DNA of 46,805 nucleotides, taken from IMG/VR virus record IMGVR_UViG_3300027736_001410, positions 1 to 46,805 of that record; one strand, given 5' to 3'. The position numbers and the translations under genes are program-made. The DNA is from a virus. The notes beneath the pieces are model-generated. The model worked only from the letters and a program-made list of their open reading frames with translations, was not told where the DNA came from and did not search any database. Shown one piece after another: positions 15,521-23,070 of the stretch (position 1 is its first letter; the number at the start of each line of letters is the position of its first letter).

Positions 15521-16197
15521 TTGCAACCTTTGTTTGCAATTTGCAAGAACTCACTTCGTGCTGCTGGATCTGATTTGAATCCACCACCTAAACGACAAGT
15601 AACAGTGCTAGATCCAGTATCTTCTACACCACGTGATTTCACGCAATAGTGTTGTGCATCAATCATAACTGCAACATCTTCCGTATCAAGGATGAACTGT
15701 AAGGTGTGAAATATTTGCTCTGTTAAGCGTTCCTGTATTTGAGGACGTTTACTGAAATATTCTACGATACGATTAATCTTACTAAGCCCTAAAACTTTTT
15801 GTTTAGGGACATAAGCTACAGTAGCCAATCCATCGATGACTACAAAATGATGTTCGCAGTTAGATTGAACATTAACATTACGCTCTACAACCATTTCGTT
15901 GTATTGCATCTTGTTGTCAACTGTTGTACATTTAGGAAATGCTTCGTAGTCAAGACCCCAAAATATTTCATTGACGGCCATCTTTGCCCAGCGTTTGGGA
16001 GTTTCCTCTAAACTATCGTCACTTAGGTCTAGACCTAAGGTTTCCATAATCTTTTGAAAATGACCTTCAATTATATCAATCTTTTCTTTACGGTCTAAAT
16101 TATTAGGTTTTGTGGGCGTTTCAACACCCACCTTAACTAAATGTTCATGTACTTTTTGACCCAACTCTGGATCCGTTTTAGTTTTATTATACGACAA
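15517..16197 (-). CDS. folE: GTP cyclohydrolase I (FolE), TTG start
   Basis: This 226-residue enzyme opens GTP to dihydroneopterin triphosphate, the first step to 7-deazaguanines. Zinc ligands Cys114 and His117 (SNCEHHFVV) and Cys185 (AQHYCVKSRGVED) are intact, as are LGLSKINRIVEYFSKRPQIQERLT and TVTCRLGG. Translation probably begins at TTG 16197, two bases after the stop of the homing endonuclease gene, with AAAGGAAA upstream. The only early ATG (residue 51) would remove conserved helices. The insertion of an endonuclease gene directly in front may explain the unusual start. It works with queD, queE and the DpdA-like protein. Confidence 0.93.
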   Translation of the reverse strand: MSYNKTKTDPELGQKVHEHLVKVGVETPTKPNNLDRKEKIDIIEGHFQKIMETLGLDLSDDSLEETPKRWAKMAVNEIFWGLDYEAFPKCTTVDNKMQYNEMVVERNVNVQSNCEHHFVVIDGLATVAYVPKQKVLGLSKINRIVEYFSKRPQIQERLTEQIFHTLQFILDTEDVAVMIDAQHYCVKSRGVEDTGSSTVTCRLGGGFKSDPAARSEFLQIANKGCK

Positions 16198-16198
16198 T

Positions 16199-16855
16199 TT
16201 ATATTTCCTTTGTAAATTTTAGAGATCCTCTTCCCATAGTATATCCCCTCGCTAAGTAAATGTCAATTTCAGTGGGTTCAACAAATGCACAGTTAACCCC
16301 ATTGTTCATCCATTTCTTTTTCTTCATGGAAAGTGATAATTTAAGAAGTTCATCATTAGATTTTTTTGTACCATATCTAGGATGATCCTCACCCTTAAAT
16401 GGTGCTTTACCTTTTTTTCCTTTAGAAATGTTTTCAGCATGTTCTTTTGTTTTTGATATACCTTTAGTATTAGAGGCATGTTTATTACCTTTTAATTTTT
16501 CACTGAATCCAATTGGTTTGGGTTTTCTCATCTTTTTCTTAGTTTCTTCGCTATGAGAAAACATTGATGATCCGGGAATATTTCTATTGATAAAATCTTC
16601 TCTTTTGATTACCTTCATTCTTTTTAGGACTCTTTTTTCCCACTCAATCGCCTTTTTAGCATCATTGAAGATTTTTCTTATTTGAAACTCAAAGGCATCC
16701 TTACCATCGCTTTCTATCAACATACGAATATCCTCTGAGGAAGTAAAGTATGTTTTCCATAGGTCTTTTGGGGAACATTTTTTAGCATATCGTACTCCGT
16801 AGTACACTTTTCCTGATAGCTTATGTTTTATTAAATATGTAAATGGTTGGTGCAT
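16199..16855 (-). CDS. GIY-YIG-type homing endonuclease
   Basis: This 218-residue protein begins with TYLIKHKLSGKVYYGVRYA, a variant of the GIY-YIG nuclease core. Residues 95-160 carry repeated NUMOD3-like DNA-binding motifs (HSEETKKKMRKPK, GNKHASNTKGISKTKEHAENI, GEDHPRYGTKKS). The end is WMNNGVNCAFVEPTE and ARGYTMGRGS, also common in such phage proteins. It sits immediately upstream of folE with two bases between them, as an inserted selfish gene would. It has its own late-promoter-like box and ribosome binding site (TAGGAG). It is expected to cut an allele lacking it, near folE. Confidence 0.85.
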   Translation of the reverse strand: MHQPFTYLIKHKLSGKVYYGVRYAKKCSPKDLWKTYFTSSEDIRMLIESDGKDAFEFQIRKIFNDAKKAIEWEKRVLKRMKVIKREDFINRNIPGSSMFSHSEETKKKMRKPKPIGFSEKLKGNKHASNTKGISKTKEHAENISKGKKGKAPFKGEDHPRYGTKKSNDELLKLSLSMKKKKWMNNGVNCAFVEPTEIDIYLARGYTMGRGSLKFTKEI

Positions 16856-16872
16856 AACTTACTCCTATAGAG

Positions 16873-16880
16873 TATTTATG
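16873..16880 (-). promoter_or_regulatory. T4-late-like promoter box of the homing endonuclease
   Basis: CATAAATA on the minus strand lies 17 bases upstream of ATG 16855, followed by CTCTATAGGAGTAAG, which contains the ribosome binding site. T4 segregating endonucleases are also often expressed late. The flanking sequence is nearly the same as the box at 40432. Confidence 0.5.
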
Positions 16881-16942
16881 CCTATATTTTGTCTTATTAT
16901 AACTCATAGATAACCTTCCTTTGTGATGGTTTTGTTTTTGAA

Positions 16943-16970
16943 ATGTAAGCTACCGTTTTGTAGCTTACAT
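16943..16970 (-). terminator. Perfect 11-bp hairpin after the 140-aa gene
   Basis: Arms 16943-16953 (ATGTAAGCTAC) and 16960-16970 (GTAGCTTACAT) are perfectly complementary with a 6-base loop. The hairpin lies seven bases beyond the stop of the gene ending at 16977. The minus-strand tail is A/T rich but not a clean T run, so this may be a terminator or an mRNA-stabilising stem. The region 16856-16976 holds no gene otherwise. Confidence 0.55.
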
Positions 16971-16976
16971 GTTTAT

Positions 16977-17399
16977 TTATGCAATTGTGAACAAAGAATT
17001 AAAAAATTGTTCCTGCTTAATGTTGGCATCTAAGTTATTTTGTATGTTGTCAATTTTAGTAACTGACCATTTTGTATCTTTCAACAAAGCAAAAATTATT
17101 AGTTGTTTTTCCAACTTGATAGCATTAGCTTGGTCAACATTAACCACTAGACCTCTAGGAGTACCGGTTGAATTACATCCAGACATGATGTGAACTTTTT
17201 CAGTTTTGTAACAGTAACGTAACTTACTTCTGTAGTTAACTTCAATGTCCGAATCAATTACAAAATCGTCTAGTTCGTATGTTAACTCATATAATGAGTC
17301 AGGTACATCAAATATATAAGTGATGTTGTCACCCAATACTTCATAACCTTCATACCCGTATGTAATTTCAGGTAAGATATCCTTAATTCTTTGATCCAT
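16977..17399 (-). CDS. Hypothetical protein (140 aa)
   Basis: This 140-residue acidic soluble protein begins MDQRIKDILPEITYGYEGYEVLG and has a beta-rich first half and a helical C-terminal half (NVDQANAIKLEKQLIIFALLKD). It has three Cys residues but no paired metal motif, no signal peptide and no membrane segment. I do not recognise a family. It ends the operon that starts with the glycosyltransferase and BI-1 genes, as the 11-bp hairpin follows its stop. Codon use is like that of its neighbours. Confidence 0.7.
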   Translation of the reverse strand: MDQRIKDILPEITYGYEGYEVLGDNITYIFDVPDSLYELTYELDDFVIDSDIEVNYRSKLRYCYKTEKVHIMSGCNSTGTPRGLVVNVDQANAIKLEKQLIIFALLKDTKWSVTKIDNIQNNLDANIKQEQFFNSLFTIA

Positions 17400-17401
17400 A
17401 A

Positions 17402-17599
17402 TTATTTAGCAGCCGCTTTTTCTGCGGCACGTGCGTTCTTAGTCTCAGTAATCTCATTACGGCGCGCTTTAACTGCTTTAGCTAGTTCACCCAATGCTTT
17501 ACGGGCACGAGTGCCTGCTGCTGAGTTACCTGCTTCAAACTTTGCTGATTCAGCTTGGTATGCTGCCAATTGTGTTTCTATATCTTGATGTGCGCTCAT
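17402..17599 (-). CDS. Histone H1/Hc1-like small basic protein
   Basis: This 65-residue, Ala/Lys/Arg-rich protein contains AGNSAAGTRARKALGELAKAVKARRNEI, which resembles the N-terminal helix pair of Hc1-type bacterial histone-like proteins (GNKAA-x-R-R-...-KLEK). The last 15 residues are Ala/Lys-rich (KNARAAEKAAAK) and would bind nucleic acid non-specifically. It overlaps the upstream gene as ATGA. It is probably a nucleoid-associated protein that binds phage or host DNA. The assignment rests on composition and a short motif, so confidence is moderate. Confidence 0.6.
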   Translation of the reverse strand: MSAHQDIETQLAAYQAESAKFEAGNSAAGTRARKALGELAKAVKARRNEITETKNARAAEKAAAK

Positions 17600-17817
17600 A
17601 ATTTTTCCTTTATTGATTTGCGTTTTGTTTTTGTTTCTACTGACTTGAGTGCTTCTTGCACTTCTTTTAATAATGCTTCGTCATCCCATTGTAGCATAGT
17701 TCTGCCGTCAAAGAAAGTAGTTACGGTCAAATGATTACCTTTAACTACTTTGGGTTCAATCATTTCTGCAATGTCAGCAGACATGATAACATCTATTTTC
17801 TTTTTACGAGTTGCCAT
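17596..17817 (-). CDS. Small hypothetical protein (73 aa)
   Basis: This 73-residue protein has a basic start (MATRKKKIDVIMSADIAEMI), a central beta-rich segment (HLTVTTFFDGRTMLQWDDEALL) and a charged C-terminal helix ending KTKRKSIKEKL. No family is recognised. It lies between the BI-1 membrane protein gene and the Hc1-like gene in a tight operon (two bases after the BI-1 stop, ATGA overlap downstream), so it is co-expressed with them. Its basic ends could contact nucleic acid, which is speculation. Confidence 0.65.
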   Translation of the reverse strand: MATRKKKIDVIMSADIAEMIEPKVVKGNHLTVTTFFDGRTMLQWDDEALLKEVQEALKSVETKTKRKSIKEKL

Positions 17818-17819
17818 GC

Positions 17820-18515
17820 TTATTTTCTATCCCCAAACAGATTTAACAAGTTTAAAAACAAGTTGATAAAGTCCATATAAAGAGTTAATGCTCCGCGTAT
17901 TTCTACAACATCACTAGTATCTACACTGACTTCTTCACGGATCTTTTGTGTATCATACGCTGTTAGTCCAAGAAAGATAATAATAGCCAATGCGCTGATA
18001 ACCATTTGCATTACAGTACTGCCAATAAAAATATTAACGATACTAGCAATAACAATAGCAATTAATCCAACAAACATAAATTTGCCCATGCTGTCCAGAC
18101 TACGTTTGGTAAAGTAGCCATAACCACTCATAACACCAAACAATATTGCTGCTCCCATAAATGCACTCACAATACTACCCATAGTAAACACAGCAAAGAT
18201 TGTAGCAAAACTTAAACCCATCAATGCTGCAAAGCCATGTAGACACAACTGTGCTACACTTTTACTAGGATTGTTGCCCAGCACATAGGAAACACCAAAA
18301 ATAGCTGCTAGTGGTGCAAAGATTACAATCCATTTCATTACGCCTGTAAAAAAGAATGCCAACAACTCTGGGCTAGAACCCACAAAGTAACTGACAATCA
18401 TTGATACAATGATAGCAAGACTCATGTGTCCGTACACCCTACCCATTGCACTATTGATTTCCTCTGCTGAACGATAGTTTATAAAACTGTTTTCTGTGTA
18501 AGTTGATTCAAACAT
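17820..18515 (-). CDS. Bax inhibitor-1 / YccA family membrane protein
   Basis: This 231-residue, seven-transmembrane-helix protein of the BI-1 (UPF0005) family includes the hallmark GLTAYDTQKIREEV near the end, helix 2 VSMIVSYFVGSS and SGYGYFTKRSLDSMG. Cellular BI-1 proteins are pH-sensitive calcium leak channels; bacterial YccA inhibits FtsH. The copy appears complete. In the phage it may protect the membrane or restrain FtsH during infection (inference). It has an AAAGGAGAA ribosome binding site and follows a glycosyltransferase gene whose last codons contain a GTAAATACT sequence like the late-promoter core. Confidence 0.9.
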   Translation of the reverse strand: MFESTYTENSFINYRSAEEINSAMGRVYGHMSLAIIVSMIVSYFVGSSPELLAFFFTGVMKWIVIFAPLAAIFGVSYVLGNNPSKSVAQLCLHGFAALMGLSFATIFAVFTMGSIVSAFMGAAILFGVMSGYGYFTKRSLDSMGKFMFVGLIAIVIASIVNIFIGSTVMQMVISALAIIIFLGLTAYDTQKIREEVSVDTSDVVEIRGALTLYMDFINLFLNLLNLFGDRK

Positions 18516-18527
18516 AATATTCTCCTT

Positions 18528-19703
18528 TTAGTATTTACTTTCTCTAGTGTATTTACGATAGTCTGATGACATACGTAAGTATTTGTCTCCACCACCTTCT
18601 AATATATCAATGATACGATCAATAGTACCATTGTTATAATCACTGATTGCTCCCATCTTTTCGTGGGGTTTCTTTAATAATTTTTCTAGTTTGTCTAGTG
18701 CATCTTCTATAGACCAGGGAATGTAAAGTCTAGAATGGTCATTTGCAAAAGTCTCGGGGAAAGACCTATAAGCAGGATATAACACATTACATCCAAGGGA
18801 ATCTGCTTCTGATACGGTATTTGAAACCCAATCTTGCAAAGCACAATTAAAAACAATACGACTGTCATTGACGATATCATAGTAAGCATTCTTTTCTAAA
18901 TCCTCATAAACTTTTAACACGCCGCGTGACTGCATATCACGTGTGCGTTGCATATAGCTGTCATTGTTTGACTTTAGTTTACCACCTGAACAAATAGCAA
19001 ACTCTACGCCACTCTTAGGATGACGTTCATTCCATGTTTCAATAAGGTCCATATAGAAGTCAGGTTGCTTCTCTTGATCCCAACGTGCTGAGAATACGAC
19101 ACGATGTTTTCTATCACTGAATGGTTTGATAGATTCTACCCTACTTTGCACCTCACTCTTACCGAATGCTAATCCACTGATGTTATATAGTGTTGCTTTC
19201 CATCCTGCGATCTTCATGTGCATGACCATTTCTTCGTTAGTAGCGAGTACACCATCAACAAAACTATCAACCATCTTCTCATAGTGACCCATAAATTCAC
19301 TCATACCCCAAACATGAACAAAGTCATCTGGGTCAATACTTTGTGCAAGACAGCGAACATAAATCTTAGGACGACTTGTGATAGGAATCTGTTTCATAAT
19401 GTAAGGTAATGATTCAATACCCGGTTGAAACATATCTTCAAAGTAAACTACATCACCTGCACCAACGTGCCCGGCTTTCATCATCTTAACTAGATTCATC
19501 AGTTGACTCATACCGTAGTATGTACGACCATGTGCGTCTAGTACTTGACCTGTAACGATAGCTTGATCGTTACCTAATGTTTCGCCGGGTACAATAACAT
19601 AGTTAATGCCTCTACGTTTGAATACACTTTCATTCCAGTCTTGTAACTGTAGTGTGTATCGTGCTTTGTAAGGTTCGAGACCCATGTAATATAATTTACG
19701 CAT
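18528..19703 (-). CDS. Glycosyltransferase, GT-B fold
   Basis: This 391-residue protein has the pattern of GT4-type transferases. The N-terminal domain covers MRKLYYMGLEPYKARYTL and VVYFEDMFQPGIES. A linker VDGVLATNEEMVMHMKIAGW follows. The C-terminal UDP-sugar half shows HRVVFSARWDQEKQPDFYMDLI, FAICSGGK, IVFNCALQDWVSNTVSEADSLGCNVLYP and a terminal helix pair. The segment WVSNTVSEADSLG fits the conserved E-x(7)-E region. It overlaps the adenylyltransferase/cupin gene upstream, so the sugar nucleotide made by that protein may be its donor. The acceptor, perhaps modified DNA or virion protein, is unknown. Confidence 0.78.
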   Translation of the reverse strand: MRKLYYMGLEPYKARYTLQLQDWNESVFKRRGINYVIVPGETLGNDQAIVTGQVLDAHGRTYYGMSQLMNLVKMMKAGHVGAGDVVYFEDMFQPGIESLPYIMKQIPITSRPKIYVRCLAQSIDPDDFVHVWGMSEFMGHYEKMVDSFVDGVLATNEEMVMHMKIAGWKATLYNISGLAFGKSEVQSRVESIKPFSDRKHRVVFSARWDQEKQPDFYMDLIETWNERHPKSGVEFAICSGGKLKSNNDSYMQRTRDMQSRGVLKVYEDLEKNAYYDIVNDSRIVFNCALQDWVSNTVSEADSLGCNVLYPAYRSFPETFANDHSRLYIPWSIEDALDKLEKLLKKPHEKMGAISDYNNGTIDRIIDILEGGGDKYLRMSSDYRKYTRESKY

Positions 19704-20454
19704 CTTGTCTTTCTATATCATCTTCGTCACATAATATACCATATTGAATCTCTACAATTCTGCACGGCACAGTGTATGGATTACTTAGTCTATGCCAATC
19801 ACCTTGTGGAATTTGTACCTGACTATATGTTTTTAAATCTATTGGAGGTAATGCATAACCGCCGGATAGTTTCTGTTCTAGTATACAATTACCCTCAGTA
19901 ACATGCCAGAATTCATGTCGTTTGAAATGTCGTTGCATACTTAAACTTTGTCCAGGATTAACAGTTAGTTCTTTTACTTTACATCCCGGTATATCATGTA
20001 GTATACGATAATATCCCCATTGACGCTCTGTTTTAGGGTTTTTCCATTCACGTAGAATCCAACTACTTGAATTCATTTTGTTGTTGCCACCGACACCGAA
20101 CACAAATTCTACATCATCAAATATCATTTCGGGAATGTTGTCTTTAGTTCTGTCGCCACCATTAGCAAATATAATATTTGATTTTGGGTGTAATTTCTTT
20201 ACTTGCTTAATGGCATCAATAGCTGTGTCATCACTATCATCAAACTCAATTACATTATGAACTTGATATAGATTTTCAATGATTGCTTTTCGTTCAGTAA
20301 TAGGCATAAAAGGTTGACCTTTTTTACGGGTCAACCATGCGTCACTGTTGATTCCTACTATAAGTAAGAATCCTAACTTCTTAGCAGCCTTGAAGTATTC
20401 AATGTGCCCACTGTGCAGGGGGTCAAAGCCCCCAGTGACTAACACTACTTTCAT
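19696..20454 (-). CDS. Nucleotidylyltransferase fused to mannose-isomerase-type cupin
   Basis: This fusion of about 252 residues starts at ATG 20454 (MKVVLVTGGFDPLHSGH), overlapping the previous stop as ATGA; an in-frame start seven codons earlier is less likely. Residues 1-130 are a HIGH-type adenylyl/cytidylyltransferase resembling RfaE/HldE, with GGFDPLHSGHIEYF, GINSDAWLTRKKG and ANGGDRTKDN. The C-terminal 110 residues are a cupin like the type II phosphomannose isomerase domain of ManC: VNPGQSLSMQRHFKRHEFW, VTEG and IPQGDWHRLSNP, with the metal-binding His residues visible. The two steps together suggest sugar-phosphate isomerisation and activation. The fusion order is unusual. Confidence 0.82.
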   Translation of the reverse strand: MKVVLVTGGFDPLHSGHIEYFKAAKKLGFLLIVGINSDAWLTRKKGQPFMPITERKAIIENLYQVHNVIEFDDSDDTAIDAIKQVKKLHPKSNIIFANGGDRTKDNIPEMIFDDVEFVFGVGGNNKMNSSSWILREWKNPKTERQWGYYRILHDIPGCKVKELTVNPGQSLSMQRHFKRHEFWHVTEGNCILEQKLSGGYALPPIDLKTYSQVQIPQGDWHRLSNPYTVPCRIVEIQYGILCDEDDIERQDA

Positions 20455-20657
20455 GGCCGCATATCTTCTGCCCACTGATCTTTTGCAGGCTTGTTTGCTA
20501 ACACTTTTGTTAATTGACGATAGGGAAAACTACGCATATCATATAGTGTTGCTTCATCAAACTTGTATCCGTAATCTTGACAGAACATGAGATACCCTTC
20601 AAGGTCCTCAAAGATTTGTGTAACACGTGGATTAGTTTGAAATTGTGATTTTGCCAT
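20451..20657 (-). CDS. Small conserved hypothetical (68 aa)
   Basis: This 68-residue protein begins MAKSQFQTNPRVTQIFEDLEGYL and contains CQDYGYKFDEATLYDMRSF. It appears helical and soluble. The sequence resembles small proteins I recall beside glycosyltransferase or nucleotidyltransferase genes in marine T4-like phages, but no function is known to me. It is translationally coupled to the downstream adenylyltransferase/cupin gene through an ATGA overlap. The start has a weak AAAGGAATT ribosome binding site, and a short gap separates it from the PTPS-like gene. Confidence 0.65.
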   Translation of the reverse strand: MAKSQFQTNPRVTQIFEDLEGYLMFCQDYGYKFDEATLYDMRSFPYRQLTKVLANKPAKDQWAEDMRP

Positions 20658-20670
20658 TTTAATAATTCCT

Positions 20671-21126
20671 TTAAATAGCGATGTTGTGAAGGGGAGTGGT
20701 TAAGTTGTAAACAATCGTAGCACCGTTTTCATTATCTTCCGATACTTGAATAACAATATTACGATCTGGATATCGAGTTGCAATAACTTCATAGAGGTCA
20801 TCACTAATCATTTCACAACTTTTGTAATCCAATTGAAGAATGTTTTGAGAATATTGATTCTCTAACCATCGCTTGAATTGAATAAACTCAATATCTCTGT
20901 CGTTGTGAAATACTTCAATAGACACTTCAAAATGAAAGATGTGTCTATGCGGAGTTGCTAGAAAGCTAACATCATATTCATCACCTGTTGCTAAGTTGGG
21001 GTCTGTTGCTGCCGCCGAGTATTTATGAATACCTTCTTTTTGAAAACGCACAAATATTGTACGAATTGCTTTATCTATAATACGCCGACGCTTTTCAGTC
21101 AGTGTTTGTTCTATTTGTTCTTGCAT
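20671..21126 (-). CDS. PTPS/QueD-like T-fold protein (tentative), next to dpdA
   Basis: This 151-residue protein contains LATPHRHIFHFEVSIEVFHND, a His-rich beta strand like the metal-binding strand of PTPS/QueD enzymes, and KSCEMISDDLYEVI followed by IVIQVSEDNENGATIVY, which parallels the S-C/T-E helix and the terminal E-x-x-x-x-A-x-Y strand of that family. It is more divergent than the QueD at 13744. It lies directly downstream of the DpdA-like gene with one base between them, so a role in deazaguanine metabolism is plausible. The catalytic Cys of QueD is not evident, so it may act on another pterin or be non-enzymatic. Confidence 0.5.
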   Translation of the reverse strand: MQEQIEQTLTEKRRRIIDKAIRTIFVRFQKEGIHKYSAAATDPNLATGDEYDVSFLATPHRHIFHFEVSIEVFHNDRDIEFIQFKRWLENQYSQNILQLDYKSCEMISDDLYEVIATRYPDRNIVIQVSEDNENGATIVYNLTTPLHNIAI

Positions 21127-21127
21127 G

Positions 21128-22681
21128 TTATTCTCCTAAGATTTCGGACATTGCGTCATCACTATCCTCAATGACTTCATCAACTTCCGATTCACTGTTA
21201 TTTACTTCAAACAATTGGTCAAACATTGTCATAGCGTTCATTGCTTTCTTACCACTGAAACCCTGACTGCCTGACTTCATTTGCATCCAGAAGCTACTAT
21301 GTGATTCTATCATATCTAGACTCTTTTGTCTATCATTTTGTGCAAATATCTTATCAACGATTTCACCAAAGTGTTCATCATCAAACTTATTCATAACCAT
21401 CTTAGGCATGATACCTTGCTCATACTTACGATTGGCTTCTTGTACTGCACTCATGTGTGTAAACACATTATGGCTCTGTAATAATGTATAGCTTAATGTA
21501 TCCCAGCTAGTTTTAGTTTCTTTATTATGTTGACCTAAGAATCCTTGACCACGATAGCAAAGGTCCTTTAAGGTCAACAGGTCAGTAACTGGACTATCAG
21601 TAAATACTTTATGAATACCCTCAGCCAATACCGCATCTCTAAACTTACGGGTATCACTAGCATAAGATTTTTTCTCAGCAGTCTTTTCCATTTGATAAGA
21701 CCATTTCTTGTTATGTTCAATAGCTGTGTTAAAATATGCTAGACCCTTAGCCGCACTAAAGAATGGGCTTGCACAGTCAAATGTAATCTGTAGTTTAGGG
21801 TTGTGATACTTACGAATAGCTTTCTGAATGTCGGTGAAGAGTACCGCATACTCTAAGATACTCACACCTAAACAGTGAATCAAATCATGCTTACCTTCTA
21901 CTAGTAATCCATCATGTATGATATTAACAAGTCTACGCAACATCAAGTGTACATCAATCTTGTTCTGACCACCGAATGCCCAACCATTAAAGTGATTGTC
22001 TGGATAGATGTTTGGGTCACAATATTTCTTCATTTCTTCATACCAGTCATCACTTTGTGTATGATTACGACCTTGCAACACATTTAAGAACTTGCAATTA
22101 CCATTACGATGTTTAATAAAGTATTCATTGTTGATATGAGTAGCACTAATAGCTTCTTCAATTGTACTGATACCGTGAGCACTTTTACCAGTCTTGGGAT
22201 CTTTAATATGAAATGTAGATAGAGATTGTGATGGGATATCTAAACACATACCATAGTCCATGTATGTGTCCATCCAGTTCAATACAGCTTTACGTTTTAC
22301 CATGGCACGTGGACAGTTGGGATCTTTCCAGTCCGCTGGCCATTGAGCCTTTAAAATCTGAAAACCACCGCTGTCACCCAACATGAATGTACCGGCTTCA
22401 CGTTTGCGAATGATACTTTCGTTAGGATCATCTTTAGTAGTATCTAAATTAGCGTGACCAGCACTATACAAACCCCACTTGTAATAGTATAAGCCTTCTT
22501 TACTATTTAAAAAGTTTAGTTTTTCTACGTCACCATTGAAAGCAACTGGTATACGTTGAGGTTCAAAGTATACTTCACCCTCACGTTGCTTACCCAAGCC
22601 AGCAATATAAAAACTACTGACTGCAGGTAAAAACAATGCCCACTCAGGATTGTGACTTGCTGATAGATTAACTTGTTCCAT
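21128..22681 (-). CDS. dpdA: TGT-like DNA-guanine transglycosylase (DpdA family)
   Basis: This 517-residue TIM-barrel protein has the active-site layout of tRNA-guanine transglycosylases. These exchange guanine for a 7-deazaguanine base, and phage DpdA members act on DNA. The substrate-recognition Asp103 is in FMLGDSGGFQIL; CLDIPSQS and NVLQGRNHTQ follow; WAFGGQ matches the ribose-binding GG motif; HCLGVSILEYAVLF leads to the nucleophile Asp302 in ITFDCASPFFSAAKG. A late QSHNVFTHMSAVQEANRKY matches the terminal helix. The Cys-rich zinc site of tRNA TGT is missing. Together with phage FolE, QueD and QueE this supports DNA rather than tRNA as target. It sits next to a PTPS-like gene. Confidence 0.82.
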   Translation of the reverse strand: MEQVNLSASHNPEWALFLPAVSSFYIAGLGKQREGEVYFEPQRIPVAFNGDVEKLNFLNSKEGLYYYKWGLYSAGHANLDTTKDDPNESIIRKREAGTFMLGDSGGFQILKAQWPADWKDPNCPRAMVKRKAVLNWMDTYMDYGMCLDIPSQSLSTFHIKDPKTGKSAHGISTIEEAISATHINNEYFIKHRNGNCKFLNVLQGRNHTQSDDWYEEMKKYCDPNIYPDNHFNGWAFGGQNKIDVHLMLRRLVNIIHDGLLVEGKHDLIHCLGVSILEYAVLFTDIQKAIRKYHNPKLQITFDCASPFFSAAKGLAYFNTAIEHNKKWSYQMEKTAEKKSYASDTRKFRDAVLAEGIHKVFTDSPVTDLLTLKDLCYRGQGFLGQHNKETKTSWDTLSYTLLQSHNVFTHMSAVQEANRKYEQGIMPKMVMNKFDDEHFGEIVDKIFAQNDRQKSLDMIESHSSFWMQMKSGSQGFSGKKAMNAMTMFDQLFEVNNSESEVDEVIEDSDDAMSEILGE

Positions 22682-23070
22682 TATGGTACCATAGAATTTT
22701 TAATTTTATAATCGCCTGGGCTATTAAGTAGAGTTTGAACCATATTAATTTGTTCTTCTTTTTGTTTAATTTGCTCAACAAGGTCTTTGATAGCGGGATT
22801 TGTTTCTGCTAATTTGTTGCGCTCGGCTTCTTCTAGCATTTTCTGTTCAGCCCACTTTAAGATAGTAATAGCGTTAGCTGTAAGATTGATCACAGCACTA
22901 CTGCCACCGATAGTTTGCCAACTATTACCGTCAAATACTTTTAGGTTCCCACTGCCAGATTCGTATGATACAGCACCTTGCATGGGATTAGAAGTATGAC
23001 TAAAGTAGGGAGTTACCCCCTTACTACTAGTCACGTTCATAAACTCACCACCAACTACGTAGTCAATCAT
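22681..23070 (-). CDS. Hypothetical protein with coiled-coil C-terminus
   Basis: This 129-residue protein has an N-terminal beta-rich part (VTPYFSHTSNPMQGAVSYES, FDGNSWQTIGG), resembling short phage virion modules, and a C-terminal helix of about 60 residues (ILKWAEQKMLEEAERNKLAE, then KDLVEQIKQKEEQINMVQTLL) predicted to form a coiled coil. The ATG at 23070 overlaps the sliding clamp stop as ATGA; an internal ATG at residue 11 is an alternative. It lies between the clamp and dpdA. Its location suggests a replication-related adaptor, but the FDGNSWQ segment is more typical of structural proteins. Not resolved. Confidence 0.65.
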   Translation of the reverse strand: MIDYVVGGEFMNVTSSKGVTPYFSHTSNPMQGAVSYESGSGNLKVFDGNSWQTIGGSSAVINLTANAITILKWAEQKMLEEAERNKLAETNPAIKDLVEQIKQKEEQINMVQTLLNSPGDYKIKNSMVP

